DNA from: SAR86 cluster bacterium
Lineage (GTDB): Bacteria; Pseudomonadota; Gammaproteobacteria; Pseudomonadales; Pseudohongiellaceae
Length of the DNA: 64,000 nt
Direction of reading: 5' to 3'
Assembly (NCBI GenBank): GCA_002401885.1
Contig: NVUL01000001.1
Location: forward strand, 32,966 to 96,965
Position 1 is the stretch's first letter; every line of letters begins with the position of its first letter. Of the stretch, positions 47,142-55,972 are shown piece after piece. A program made the position numbers and the translations under genes. The notes below the pieces were generated by a model. That model did not search any database. It was not told the DNA's origin and saw nothing but the letters and a program-made list of their open reading frames with translations.

Positions 47142-48797
47142 ATGAAGAAGTTACTCCTATCCACACTGACTTTGTCTCTGATAGCGTCTATGAGCGCTAC
47201 GCTAATCGCTGATACCACACTCTATACAAATGTGAACGGCTATACGCTCGACTCGAATCGAGAGCTGCAGCAGTTTACCGCCATCCAGTTCACGGATGAT
47301 CGAGTTGATAGACTTTTTAGAGAAGACGAAGAACTGCCGCAGGATGTTGATACCCTAATAGATGGCAGTGGCCAGACGCTGATTCCAGGGCTCATCGATG
47401 CCCATGGACACGTTCTTAGCTACGGTCTAAGTCTGTTGCGGGTTGATTTGGTAGGAACCGAGACAGAGCAGGAGGCAGTGCAGCGGGTCGTAGACTTCGC
47501 GGAGAATAGCGAACAGCTCGAATGGATTCAGGGGCGCGGCTGGAATCAAGTGCTGTGGGATAGTAACGAGTTTCCATCGGCAGTGAGCCTGGACGCGGCC
47601 CTGTCAGACAAACCTGTTTGGCTCAGCCGTGTCGACGGCCACGCGGGATGGGCAAACAGTACGGCTATGGAATTGGCCGGAGTCGACCGTCGAAGCGGAG
47701 ATCCAGACGGCGGACAAATTATTCGTGACGAGGATGGCAATCCTACCGGCGTTTTCATAGACAATGCCATGGCGCTAATCCGGACGCAGATCCCAGCAAC
47801 GAGCATAGAAGAACAGAAATTCGCTCTGCGCACGGCGATGCTCGAACTGGCGAAGCAGGGACTAACCAGCGTGCATGATGCGGGCGTAGGGAGCAGTGCG
47901 ATAGAAGCCTATAAGCAGCTATTAGCAGACGGCCCTCTGCCTATCCGAGTCAACGTGATGTTATCTGCCGGAGACGATTTCTTTGAGCAACGCCTCAGTG
48001 AGGGACACTATCGCAGCGCAGATGATACGCTGACTATGAACAGCGTGAAAATCGCTGCAGATGGTGCACTGGGCAGCCGCGGCGCTGCGATGATTGACGC
48101 CTATTCTGACCTCTCCGGACACACTGGACTGTTACTGCACAATCCCGAACGTCTTGAGTATTTTATGCGCGCTGCCATGAACGCGGGATTTCAGGTCAAC
48201 ACCCATGCGATCGGCGACAATGCCAATAAGGTAGTACTGGATAACTACGAGCAACTTATCGCGGAAACGAACTCAAGAAGCTTGAGGCACCGAGTAGAAC
48301 ACGCACAAATCCTGCGCTTTGAGGACATACTCCGCTTCGCTGAACTAGGCGTCATTCCTTCGATGCAGGCAACACACGCGACCAGCGACAAGAATATGGC
48401 AGTGGACAGGATTGGTGATGTCCGTATTCAGGGCGCTTATGCGTGGCGCAAACTAATCGATGCCGGCGCATTGATAGCTAACGGGTCCGATTTTCCCGTA
48501 GAGTCGCCGAACCCCTTCTTCGGCCTGCACGCAGCGATCACACGCCAGGACAAGAGTAACGAACCTCCGGGTGGTTGGTTCCCCGAAGAGAAGATGACCG
48601 CAATTGAGGCCTTCGCCAGCTTTACCATCGACGCGGCCTATTCGGGCCATCAGGAAGATTTGCTCGGCACTCTGGAACCGGGCAAGAAGGCAGACTTCAT
48701 TATTCTGGATAGAGATATTTTCGCAATCGATGGGAGCGAAATCTGGCAGATCGAAGTAGAAGAAACGTGGGTTAATGGGCAACGCGTTTCCTACTAG
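47142..48797 (+). CDS. Exported amidohydrolase (YtcJ-like, metal-dependent)
   Basis: 551 residues, signal peptide ending about TLIADT, start MKKLLLSTLTL. Amidohydrolase-superfamily metal motif HGH occurs in LIPGLIDAHGHVLSYG; later elements are NTHAIGD (metal histidine), HRVEHAQIL and the aspartate in IANGSDFPVE. The YtcJ family hydrolyses amide or ester bonds with one or two bound metals; substrates are largely unknown. The C-terminal GTLEPGKKADFIILD is the typical closing beta region. It lies between paralogue C and the penicillin acylase-type gene, all on the plus strand. An upstream TTG frame from 47094 is not supported. Confidence 0.88.
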   Translation: MKKLLLSTLTLSLIASMSATLIADTTLYTNVNGYTLDSNRELQQFTAIQFTDDRVDRLFREDEELPQDVDTLIDGSGQTLIPGLIDAHGHVLSYGLSLLRVDLVGTETEQEAVQRVVDFAENSEQLEWIQGRGWNQVLWDSNEFPSAVSLDAALSDKPVWLSRVDGHAGWANSTAMELAGVDRRSGDPDGGQIIRDEDGNPTGVFIDNAMALIRTQIPATSIEEQKFALRTAMLELAKQGLTSVHDAGVGSSAIEAYKQLLADGPLPIRVNVMLSAGDDFFEQRLSEGHYRSADDTLTMNSVKIAADGALGSRGAAMIDAYSDLSGHTGLLLHNPERLEYFMRAAMNAGFQVNTHAIGDNANKVVLDNYEQLIAETNSRSLRHRVEHAQILRFEDILRFAELGVIPSMQATHATSDKNMAVDRIGDVRIQGAYAWRKLIDAGALIANGSDFPVESPNPFFGLHAAITRQDKSNEPPGGWFPEEKMTAIEAFASFTIDAAYSGHQEDLLGTLEPGKKADFIILDRDIFAIDGSEIWQIEVEETWVNGQRVSY

Positions 48798-48855
48798 TTC
48801 GTAGCTGGCCACTTAAGTAACACATGGCGATGCTTCGCAGCGCAGGTGAACGACT

Positions 48856-51084
48856 ATGAATAAATGTCCCCTATCAGCTTTACTACTGACCGCTCTTCTT
48901 ACAACCTGTTCGCCGCCGTCGCAGGAGGCTGAACCGGTAAGCCAAGCGATTGCTTCGGCAGCGCAGATCGATCCTGCTGAGTTGGCTCGCTGGGAACAGC
49001 TGGCAAGCAGTGTCACCATCAGCAGAGACAAATGGGGCATCGCTCACATCTACGGAAAGACAGATGCGGATACCGTATTCGGCACGCTGTACGCACAGGC
49101 CGAAGACGATTTTAATCGAGTCGAAACCAACTACATCAATGCTATGGGGCGCTTGGCAGAGGCCGAGGGAGAAGCCGAACTGTTTCGCGACCTCCGCATG
49201 AAACTGTTCATCGATCCTGTCGATATGCAGGCGCAATATAAGGCGAGCCCAGAGTGGCTGCAGAGCCTGATGAATGCGTTCGCAGACGGGCTTAACTACT
49301 ATCTCTACACACACCCTGAGGTGACACCCAGAGTTATCGATCGCTTTGAGCCGTGGATGGCGTTGACGTTTTCGGAAGGCAGCATCGGCGGAGATATTGA
49401 GAGAGTCAATCTTCGAGAACTACAACGCTTCTATGGTGACGGCACACTAGTGGCGCAAACCGAATCAGTTTCCGATGGAGAACCGCGCGGATCCAATGGC
49501 TTCGCGATCGCCCCCTCTAATACAGAACATGGCAATGCGCTGCTGTTGATCAATCCACATACTTCCTTTTTCTTTCGTTCCGAGCTGCATATGGTCAGCG
49601 AAGAAGGGTTGAATGCCTACGGTGCGGTAACCTGGGGGCAGTTCTTTATCTATCAGGGCTTCAATGAGAACGCAGGCTGGATGCATACGTCTAGTCGCGC
49701 CGATGCGATAGATGAATACCTAGAAACCATTGTACAGAAGGATGACGGCTACTATTACCTGTTTGGCGACGAGGAACGAAAGCTAGAAGAAACTGAAATC
49801 AGCCTTCCATATAAGAATGATGATGATATGGCGGCGAAAAATTTCACTGTCTATCACAGCCACCATGGGCCGATAATTCGCGAGCGGGATGGCAAGTGGG
49901 TAAGCATTAAACTCATGCAGGAGCCAATTAAGGCGCTCACTCAATCCTACACCCGCACCAAGGCGCAGAACCATGAAGAGTTCTACGCGAGCATGGAGTT
50001 ACAGACTAACTCTTCGAACAATACGGTGTACGCCGATTCCGATGGCAATATTGCCTATTACCACGGCAACTTCATTCCGGTTCGTGACCCTTCATTCGAT
50101 TGGAACAGTCCGCTAGATGGCAGCAATCCGGAAACGGAATGGCAGGGCCTACACCCAATCGACGAGATAATTCATCTACTGAACCCGACCAACGGTTGGA
50201 TTCAAAACACTAACAACTGGCCATTCACAGCGGCTGGGGAATATAGCCCGCGAGCTGAGGACTATCCTCCCTATATGGCAAACAATGCGGAAAACTATCG
50301 CGGTGTACACGCCGTTCGTGTCTTGAAAGAGACAAGCGACTTCACCATAGATAAGCTTATCGAGGCTGCTTATGACCCCACACTAACCGCCTTCGAAGAC
50401 TTGATTCCTGGCCTTCTGCTTATAACCGCGGTTGATAACCAAGGGGAGTTGCAGGCCTCTATTCAATCTCGCACGCTCGAGTATATCGATCTACTTCGGA
50501 ACTGGGATTACAAGTATTCCATCGATTCCACTGCTACCACACTCGCGGTCTACTGGGGCCAAGCCCTGATGAATCAAGTAGCAACTGACGCCTCCAGAGC
50601 CAACATCAATGTCTACAAATACATGGCGAACAATGCCAGCATCGCACAGAAATTAAGTTCACTGCGCAACGCAGCAGAGCAGCTTGAAACCGATTTCGGC
50701 GATTGGCGTGTCCCCTGGGGAGAGATCAATCGCTATCAGCGACTGAGCGGCGATATCGTGCAAGACTTCAATGATGAAGCGGTGAGCCTTCCTGTAGCTT
50801 TCGCATCTTCACGCTGGGGTTCGCTCGCATCGTTTGGAAGCCGAACCTATCCGGGAACCAAAAAGATGTACGGCACGAGTGGAAATAGTTTTGTCGCAGC
50901 GGTGGAGTTCGGCGACAAAGTTACTGCGAAGGCAATTACGGTGGGGGGATTGAACAATGATCCCAACTCTCCCCATTTCGATGATCAGGCTGAGATGTAT
51001 ACCAAAGGCGAATTTAGGGACGTACTGTTCTATAGAGAAGATATCGAAGCGAACTTAGAAAGAGAATACACTCCCGGGAACTAA
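48856..51084 (+). CDS. Penicillin acylase-family lipoprotein (N-terminal nucleophile amidase)
   Basis: 742 residues. The N-terminus has a lipobox-like LLTTC (Cys18), so it is likely an outer-membrane or periplasmic lipoprotein. It belongs to the Ntn-hydrolase penicillin/acyl-homoserine-lactone acylase family. The self-processing site is G212-S213 in EPRGSNGFA, leaving Ser213 as nucleophile of the beta chain; the catalytic Asn lies further on (ELQTNSSNNTVY). The GTSGNSFV and INPHTS segments are kept. Substrate could be an N-acyl amide, peptide or signal lactone. The gene ends inside a tandem repeat array (51064-51290). Confidence 0.86.
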   Translation: MNKCPLSALLLTALLTTCSPPSQEAEPVSQAIASAAQIDPAELARWEQLASSVTISRDKWGIAHIYGKTDADTVFGTLYAQAEDDFNRVETNYINAMGRLAEAEGEAELFRDLRMKLFIDPVDMQAQYKASPEWLQSLMNAFADGLNYYLYTHPEVTPRVIDRFEPWMALTFSEGSIGGDIERVNLRELQRFYGDGTLVAQTESVSDGEPRGSNGFAIAPSNTEHGNALLLINPHTSFFFRSELHMVSEEGLNAYGAVTWGQFFIYQGFNENAGWMHTSSRADAIDEYLETIVQKDDGYYYLFGDEERKLEETEISLPYKNDDDMAAKNFTVYHSHHGPIIRERDGKWVSIKLMQEPIKALTQSYTRTKAQNHEEFYASMELQTNSSNNTVYADSDGNIAYYHGNFIPVRDPSFDWNSPLDGSNPETEWQGLHPIDEIIHLLNPTNGWIQNTNNWPFTAAGEYSPRAEDYPPYMANNAENYRGVHAVRVLKETSDFTIDKLIEAAYDPTLTAFEDLIPGLLLITAVDNQGELQASIQSRTLEYIDLLRNWDYKYSIDSTATTLAVYWGQALMNQVATDASRANINVYKYMANNASIAQKLSSLRNAAEQLETDFGDWRVPWGEINRYQRLSGDIVQDFNDEAVSLPVAFASSRWGSLASFGSRTYPGTKKMYGTSGNSFVAAVEFGDKVTAKAITVGGLNNDPNSPHFDDQAEMYTKGEFRDVLFYREDIEANLEREYTPGN

Positions 51085-51290
51085 CCTAAGACAGAGAGAG
51101 CCTATTGACCAAGCAAAGCCACAAATTTATCTGGAGGAAGAATACACTCCCGGGAACTAACCTAAGACAGAGAGCCTATTGACCAAGCAAAGCCACAAAT
51201 TTATCTGGAGGAAGAATACACTCCCGAGAATTAACCTAAGACAGAGAGAGTCTATTGACCAAGCAAAGTCACAAATTTATCTGGAGGAAC
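51064..51290. repeat. Three tandem repeats of about 75 bp starting in the acylase stop region
   Basis: Copies begin at 51064, 51140 and 51214. Each contains GAATACACTCCCGGGAACTAA-like sequence, which in the first copy encodes the last residues EYTPGN and the stop of the acylase gene, followed by CTATTGACCAAGCAAAG and ATTTATCTGGAGGAA. Copies differ at only a few bases. It looks like recent duplication of the gene end. Confidence 0.85.
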
Positions 51291-51305
51291 ATTCTCCCAG
51301 AAACT

Positions 51306-51336
51306 AAAAAAGCCCCGACAAATATCGAGGCTTTTT
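51306..51336. terminator. Bidirectional terminator between acylase and ggt genes
   Basis: AAAAAAGCCCCGA and TCGAGGCTTTTT form a hairpin with A and T runs. It lies between the converging acylase (plus) and gamma-glutamyltransferase (minus) genes. Confidence 0.85.
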
Positions 51337-51385
51337 GTCAACAACTTGACGCTAAGTGTGCATCAAACCATTTGGCAACCGCTAG

Positions 51386-53104
51386 TTAGTAACCTACCGC
51401 AGCTCCATCGCCACGCCGAGAATCTGCAGAACCTTCAAACAATCCGTTCGCACGATCATGATAAACAGCCATGGCTGCTCCCTGTCCACTGCGCTCCGTC
51501 ACTCGATGACCCTTCGCCTCATACAGGCGAAGCGTATCGGGAGATAGCGCACCTGACTCCACGCTAGTTACATCGGGCAACCACTGGTGGTGAATACGCC
51601 CTGCTTCCACAGACTGCGCGATATTCATTTCGTGATCGATGACATTTAATATCAATTGCAACGTTGTATTGATGATCGTCTTCCCGCCTGGGCTACCTGC
51701 TGTGAAGACCGGCTTGCCATCTTTGGCAACAATCGTAGGCGTCATGCTAGACAGCGGACGCTTCTCTGGCGCAACTAAATTTGGAGGCGTACCGATTAAT
51801 CCACGTGCAGTAGTGACACCTGGCACTGCATTGAAATCGCCCATCTCGTTATTGAGCAAATAACCGCCACCCTCAACCACGATTCCCGAACCGTAGCCGA
51901 ATTCCAGCGTATAGGTCATGCTGACCATATTGCCCTCTTTGTCGACGACGGAGAAATGCGTAGTTTCCTCACTCTCATAGATCTGGGCGAAATCTGCAGG
52001 GCTGCTCTGTGATGCCTCATCCATGTCGATAGAAGCACGCAAGGTCTCCGCATAGTCTTTATCCATTAAGCGTTCCAGTGGCATACCTTCATTGAAATCA
52101 GGGTCGCCCAAGTGCTCTGCACGATCCGCATACGCACGACGCATGGTCTCGGTTAGAACATGTAAATAGTCAGCAGAATTGTGCCCAATATCTGCTAGAT
52201 CGAAGCCTTCGAGTATGTTCAACATCTCTACCAGAGCCACGCCACCAGAGCTAGGTGGCGGCATGCTCACGATATCGTATCCACGGTAGGTGCCACGAAT
52301 TGGCTCGCGTTCTTGTGGCGCGTATTTAAGCAAGTCCTCCTCGGTGATTATTCCACCAATGTCTGCCATGAAACCAGCTAGTCGCTCGGCGTTCTCACCT
52401 TTGTAGAAGCCGTCAGCACCATTATCTTGAATGAGCTCTAAGGTATGGGCCAAATCGGGCTGTAGCCATGTTTCTCCCAACTCATAGAGCGAACCATCAG
52501 ACTTGAAGAATTTGGCAGCGGTGGAGGGATAGCGATCGAAGCGGCCCTTGCTTCTGGCAAATCCAGTGTAGAGAGAATAGCTAATTGGAATACCCTCTCG
52601 AGCTAGCTTAACGGCTGGAGCAACAAGGTCGGCCCAAGGTAGGCTGCCAAGTTCTTGGTGCGCCTTCCACAAGCCCGCAACCGTTCCCGGTACGCCGACT
52701 GCTAAGGCTCCGATGTGGTTTGAATTGTCGACAACATTTCCATCGAGGCCAAGATACATGCGCTCGCTAGCAGCAAGCGGCGCCTTCTCTCTGAAATCAA
52801 AGGTGGTCGCATGACCATCATCGCCGTGATAAACCATAAACCCACCGCCGCCGATATTACCGGCACTGGGCCAAGTAACTGCTAAGGCAAATGCAGTTGC
52901 GATTGCCGCATCGACTGCGTTCCCACCTTGCTTAAGTGCCCCTACACCGGCTTCAGAAGCTAGTTCCGAGGCACTTGTCACGATGCCATTCTTCACTCGC
53001 AGTGGCGTTCTACCGCCTACTGAAAATGAAGTGGAAACAAGTAGGAGGCTGAGGAAAAATACTACGCCCTTTAGGGTCTTACGGCCGAACAGTTGATAAC
53101 TCAT
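51386..53104 (-). CDS. ggt: Gamma-glutamyltransferase (exported)
   Basis: 572 residues, signal peptide (about 1-28, ending TSFSV). GGT cleaves gamma-glutamyl bonds of glutathione and transfers the glutamyl group in the periplasm. The nucleophile is Thr381, first residue of the small subunit in TTHFSVVDKEGNMVS; processing occurs before it. Other family segments are NGIVTSASELAS, GGGGFMVY, PPPSSGG and the C-terminal SPGGKTIINTTLQ. Length and domains are normal. It reads toward the acylase gene and is divergent from the dipeptidase gene. Confidence 0.95.
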   Translation of the reverse strand: MSYQLFGRKTLKGVVFFLSLLLVSTSFSVGGRTPLRVKNGIVTSASELASEAGVGALKQGGNAVDAAIATAFALAVTWPSAGNIGGGGFMVYHGDDGHATTFDFREKAPLAASERMYLGLDGNVVDNSNHIGALAVGVPGTVAGLWKAHQELGSLPWADLVAPAVKLAREGIPISYSLYTGFARSKGRFDRYPSTAAKFFKSDGSLYELGETWLQPDLAHTLELIQDNGADGFYKGENAERLAGFMADIGGIITEEDLLKYAPQEREPIRGTYRGYDIVSMPPPSSGGVALVEMLNILEGFDLADIGHNSADYLHVLTETMRRAYADRAEHLGDPDFNEGMPLERLMDKDYAETLRASIDMDEASQSSPADFAQIYESEETTHFSVVDKEGNMVSMTYTLEFGYGSGIVVEGGGYLLNNEMGDFNAVPGVTTARGLIGTPPNLVAPEKRPLSSMTPTIVAKDGKPVFTAGSPGGKTIINTTLQLILNVIDHEMNIAQSVEAGRIHHQWLPDVTSVESGALSPDTLRLYEAKGHRVTERSGQGAAMAVYHDRANGLFEGSADSRRGDGAAVGY

Positions 53105-53491
53105 TAGATTGCTCTCAAATAGTGCGCTAGGCCAAATCGCCTTTTTGCATTTAGCTGTATTCCGGATCGTTGCAGACTTGCATTTTAATGCATCGCGGTC
53201 TCACGTTCACGTCATAATACCGTGCCTACTATCGAGAAAACATCGGTTTAGGAGGCAAAAATCTCCTCTTTCTCTGCCTAAATCCTCCTTGATTCACGAA
53301 ATCCAGAGTGTGAGACCAAGGGAATCATTCAATTTCCCGCTATTCCATTGTCATTAGGTAATTCTAAGTGCTAGCTTTACGGACTTGATACATCGGCAAT
53401 GACCCCGTATGGATCGGTGTATTATTCACTAGGGCCCCTGCTAGCCTGCAGAACAAGCAAATACTCAACTTACCAACGAGACACTACTACT
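53105..53491. other. Divergent upstream region of ggt and the dipeptidase gene
   Basis: 387 bases without a gene. It holds a pyrimidine-rich tract and an inverted repeat TTTAGG...CCTAAA near 53248-53285 around AGGAGGC-like sequence. No strong promoter or known operator was recognised. Confidence 0.5.
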
Positions 53492-54859
53492 ATGGTTTTT
53501 CATCTCAGATTATTAAAGCTAATTACAACAATTGCGTTTCTTGCGGCTTTTCTAACCGCTTGCAGTGAAGATGCCGTTCCAACTCAGAGCTCCGCACCGG
53601 CAGCCGAGTCAGTCGCAAACGCCGCAGTAGAGACCGAACAACAGTTAGTCGAGCGTGCCCTCGGCATCCACGAGAGAGTCATCACGCTAGACACTCACGC
53701 GGACATCAATACGAGCAATTTTACGCCCGACAATAATTACACTTCAGATCTAGATACCCAGGTAAACCTTCCTAAGATGGAACAGGGTGGATTGGATGTA
53801 GCTTGGTTTATCGTCTACACCGGTCAGTCGACACTCGACGCAGAGGGTTATGCGGCAGCGTACGCGAACGCCATCGACAAGTTCGATGCCATTCATCGTC
53901 TAGCCGAAGATATTGCACCAGAGCTGATCGAGATTGCCTATACCTCGGATGACGTAAGAAGAATCGTTGCTGCGGATAAGAAAGTCGCAATGATTGGCAT
54001 CGAAAATGCCTATCCCGTTGGCTTAAACATGGCCAATATAAAAGATTTTCAGGAACGTGGTGGTCGCTACATGTCACTAGCGCATAACGGACATAGCCAG
54101 TTCTCGGATTCGAATACCGGCGAGCGGGACAATATTTGGCTACACGATGGCTTGAGCGAGATGGGAAAAGAAGCCGTTGCCGAGATGAACAAATGGGGAA
54201 TCATGATCGATGTATCTCACCCCTCAAAAGATGCCATCATGCAGATGCTGGATCTCACTCGTGCGCCACTAGTCGCTTCTCACTCTTCCGCGCGCGCGAT
54301 GAGTGAACACAGCCGCAACTTGGACGATGAGCAGTTGCTACGCATCAAAGAGAATGGCGGCGTCGTTCAAACCGTGGCCTTCAGCAGCTACCTGAACGCG
54401 GACAAGAATGCGCGATTTAGTGAAGCGCGAAATACGCTGATTGCCGAGATAGCCACAGACCTGGGCGTTGAAGTTCTCGGCTTTGCGGAAATTCGCGCCT
54501 TGAGTGAAATTCAGAGAACGATATACCGCAGTCTTATGGATGAGGTCAATGCCCTAGCTGCACCGCGGCTGGAAGCCGAAGTTAACGCGATAGCACCACC
54601 GGTTGATGTTGTAGATCTCGTCAATCACATCGACTACATGGTAGAGCTGATTGGACTGGAACATGTGGGCATTAGCTCGGACTTCGACGGTGGTGGCGGC
54701 ATCAGTGGCTGGAACGATGCATCGGAGACAGCCAATGTGACTGTCGAATTGGTTCGTCGCGGTTATAGCGAAGAACAGATTGGTCTGCTTTGGAGTGGCA
54801 ATCTCTTGAGAGTGCTTGACGATGTACAACGCATAGCAGCCGAGATTCAAGCGGAATAG
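53492..54859 (+). CDS. Membrane dipeptidase (peptidase family M19), lipoprotein
   Basis: 455 residues. The start at 53492 (MVFHLRLLK) gives a lipoprotein signal with FLTAC at about residue 23; the earlier ATG at 53399 would bury the signal. Zinc-site residues of M19 are visible: H-A-D in TLDTHADINTS, Glu in GIENAYPV, His in SLAHNGHSQF and VSHPSKDAI plus ASHSSARA. The C-terminal ISSDFDGGGGISGW segment is typical. The enzyme cleaves dipeptides, and some members act on beta-lactams. Periplasmic location is inferred from the lipobox. Confidence 0.9.
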   Translation: MVFHLRLLKLITTIAFLAAFLTACSEDAVPTQSSAPAAESVANAAVETEQQLVERALGIHERVITLDTHADINTSNFTPDNNYTSDLDTQVNLPKMEQGGLDVAWFIVYTGQSTLDAEGYAAAYANAIDKFDAIHRLAEDIAPELIEIAYTSDDVRRIVAADKKVAMIGIENAYPVGLNMANIKDFQERGGRYMSLAHNGHSQFSDSNTGERDNIWLHDGLSEMGKEAVAEMNKWGIMIDVSHPSKDAIMQMLDLTRAPLVASHSSARAMSEHSRNLDDEQLLRIKENGGVVQTVAFSSYLNADKNARFSEARNTLIAEIATDLGVEVLGFAEIRALSEIQRTIYRSLMDEVNALAAPRLEAEVNAIAPPVDVVDLVNHIDYMVELIGLEHVGISSDFDGGGGISGWNDASETANVTVELVRRGYSEEQIGLLWSGNLLRVLDDVQRIAAEIQAE

Positions 54860-54960
54860 ATTTTAAGTTCTAAGCAAAAACCTAGTTTCATTGAGCAGCC
54901 GTAACTGGCACACAAAAACAAGAAAGTCGTTGGATTTAGTAAGCGACCAAGGAGCCAAGA

Positions 54961-55509
54961 ATGAAAAATTTTACGCGATTGATTTCCACAATAGCACTAA
55001 GCTGTTGCTACATTGTAGCAAGCGCCGCCGACGATGGTGGCTCTACTATAATGAGTAAAGCAGAAGTCGATGCAACACTAAAACAGGGTCTCGCCAACTT
55101 GGCGACTGGCAGGACTGTGAGTGATATCGTCATGCGCCATATTGGGGTTGGCGACGAGAACATGGGTGTATCAGTCGTGCAGCGAAGCAGGGTCGAAGCC
55201 AACGGCGTTGAGACCGGCATTGCACACGTCGATCTCGACGAGATCTACTATATCGTAGCAGGCGAAGGCACCATGGTTACGGGTGGCGAATTTGTCGACA
55301 AGCAGACCAGCGTGAGCTCATTACTTGGACCGATGGAACGCGGAGAGATTCGCGGCGGCGTGCTACAGAAAGTTAAGCCAGGCGATATCGCGATAATCCC
55401 CAAGGGTATGCCACACGGCTGGCACGAGATGACGACCGACACGATCAGCTACATCATCTTTCGCGGCGACCCTAACAAGGTTATGGAAATAAAATCTACG
55501 GCGGATTAG
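54961..55509 (+). CDS. Exported cupin-domain protein
   Basis: 182 residues, signal peptide ending ASA (about residue 22). The cupin core is present: motif 1 around HVDLDEIYYIVAGEGTMVTGG and motif 2 in PGDIAIIPKGMPHGW, together supplying one or two histidines and a glutamate-like metal site. Cupins range from dioxygenases to sugar isomerases; no closer match is visible. It lies 101 bases after the dipeptidase gene on the same strand, with AAGGAGCC before the ATG. Confidence 0.85.
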   Translation: MKNFTRLISTIALSCCYIVASAADDGGSTIMSKAEVDATLKQGLANLATGRTVSDIVMRHIGVGDENMGVSVVQRSRVEANGVETGIAHVDLDEIYYIVAGEGTMVTGGEFVDKQTSVSSLLGPMERGEIRGGVLQKVKPGDIAIIPKGMPHGWHEMTTDTISYIIFRGDPNKVMEIKSTAD

Positions 55510-55972
55510 AAACCCGCATGACAATGTAAAGGGGTGTCGGCAATCAACATCCCTTTGATATAAAAGTCAATTTGACCCATCGGTTAAATTGAGAAGCCCA
55601 GTGAAAATGGAGACACACCACGGAATTGAAATCCTCACCCTAGAGCTAGAAGCACGCATAGAGTACGCGATAATGGAATGATCCCCCCAACCCCTAACAC
55701 CCCCAGACTTGTTCTTTTCTTTACTTAGCGTTCTTTAAACTCGAGCGACCTGAAAACCCCGCATTCCTTCTCAAAGCCTCTGATTTCGGCATATGTCGTC
55801 AATAACTGAGCACTTTAGCGCCATTTTTGATTACTTCATCACATAAATAATCGCATAATCAGAGTCAAATGAGATTTGGGTCACACCTTGCAGGCCACAT
55901 AGATTTAACATAGCAACTTAATCTACTAGACCAATGGGTATATTCGAGCACTATCAAAACTAGAAAAGCGCC
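55510..55972. other. Gene-free stretch upstream of the FecR-domain gene
   Basis: 463 bases, AT-rich in its right half. An AAAGGG/CCCTTT inverted repeat at 55528-55556 is a weak terminator candidate for the cupin gene. No other clear element was seen. Confidence 0.5.
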
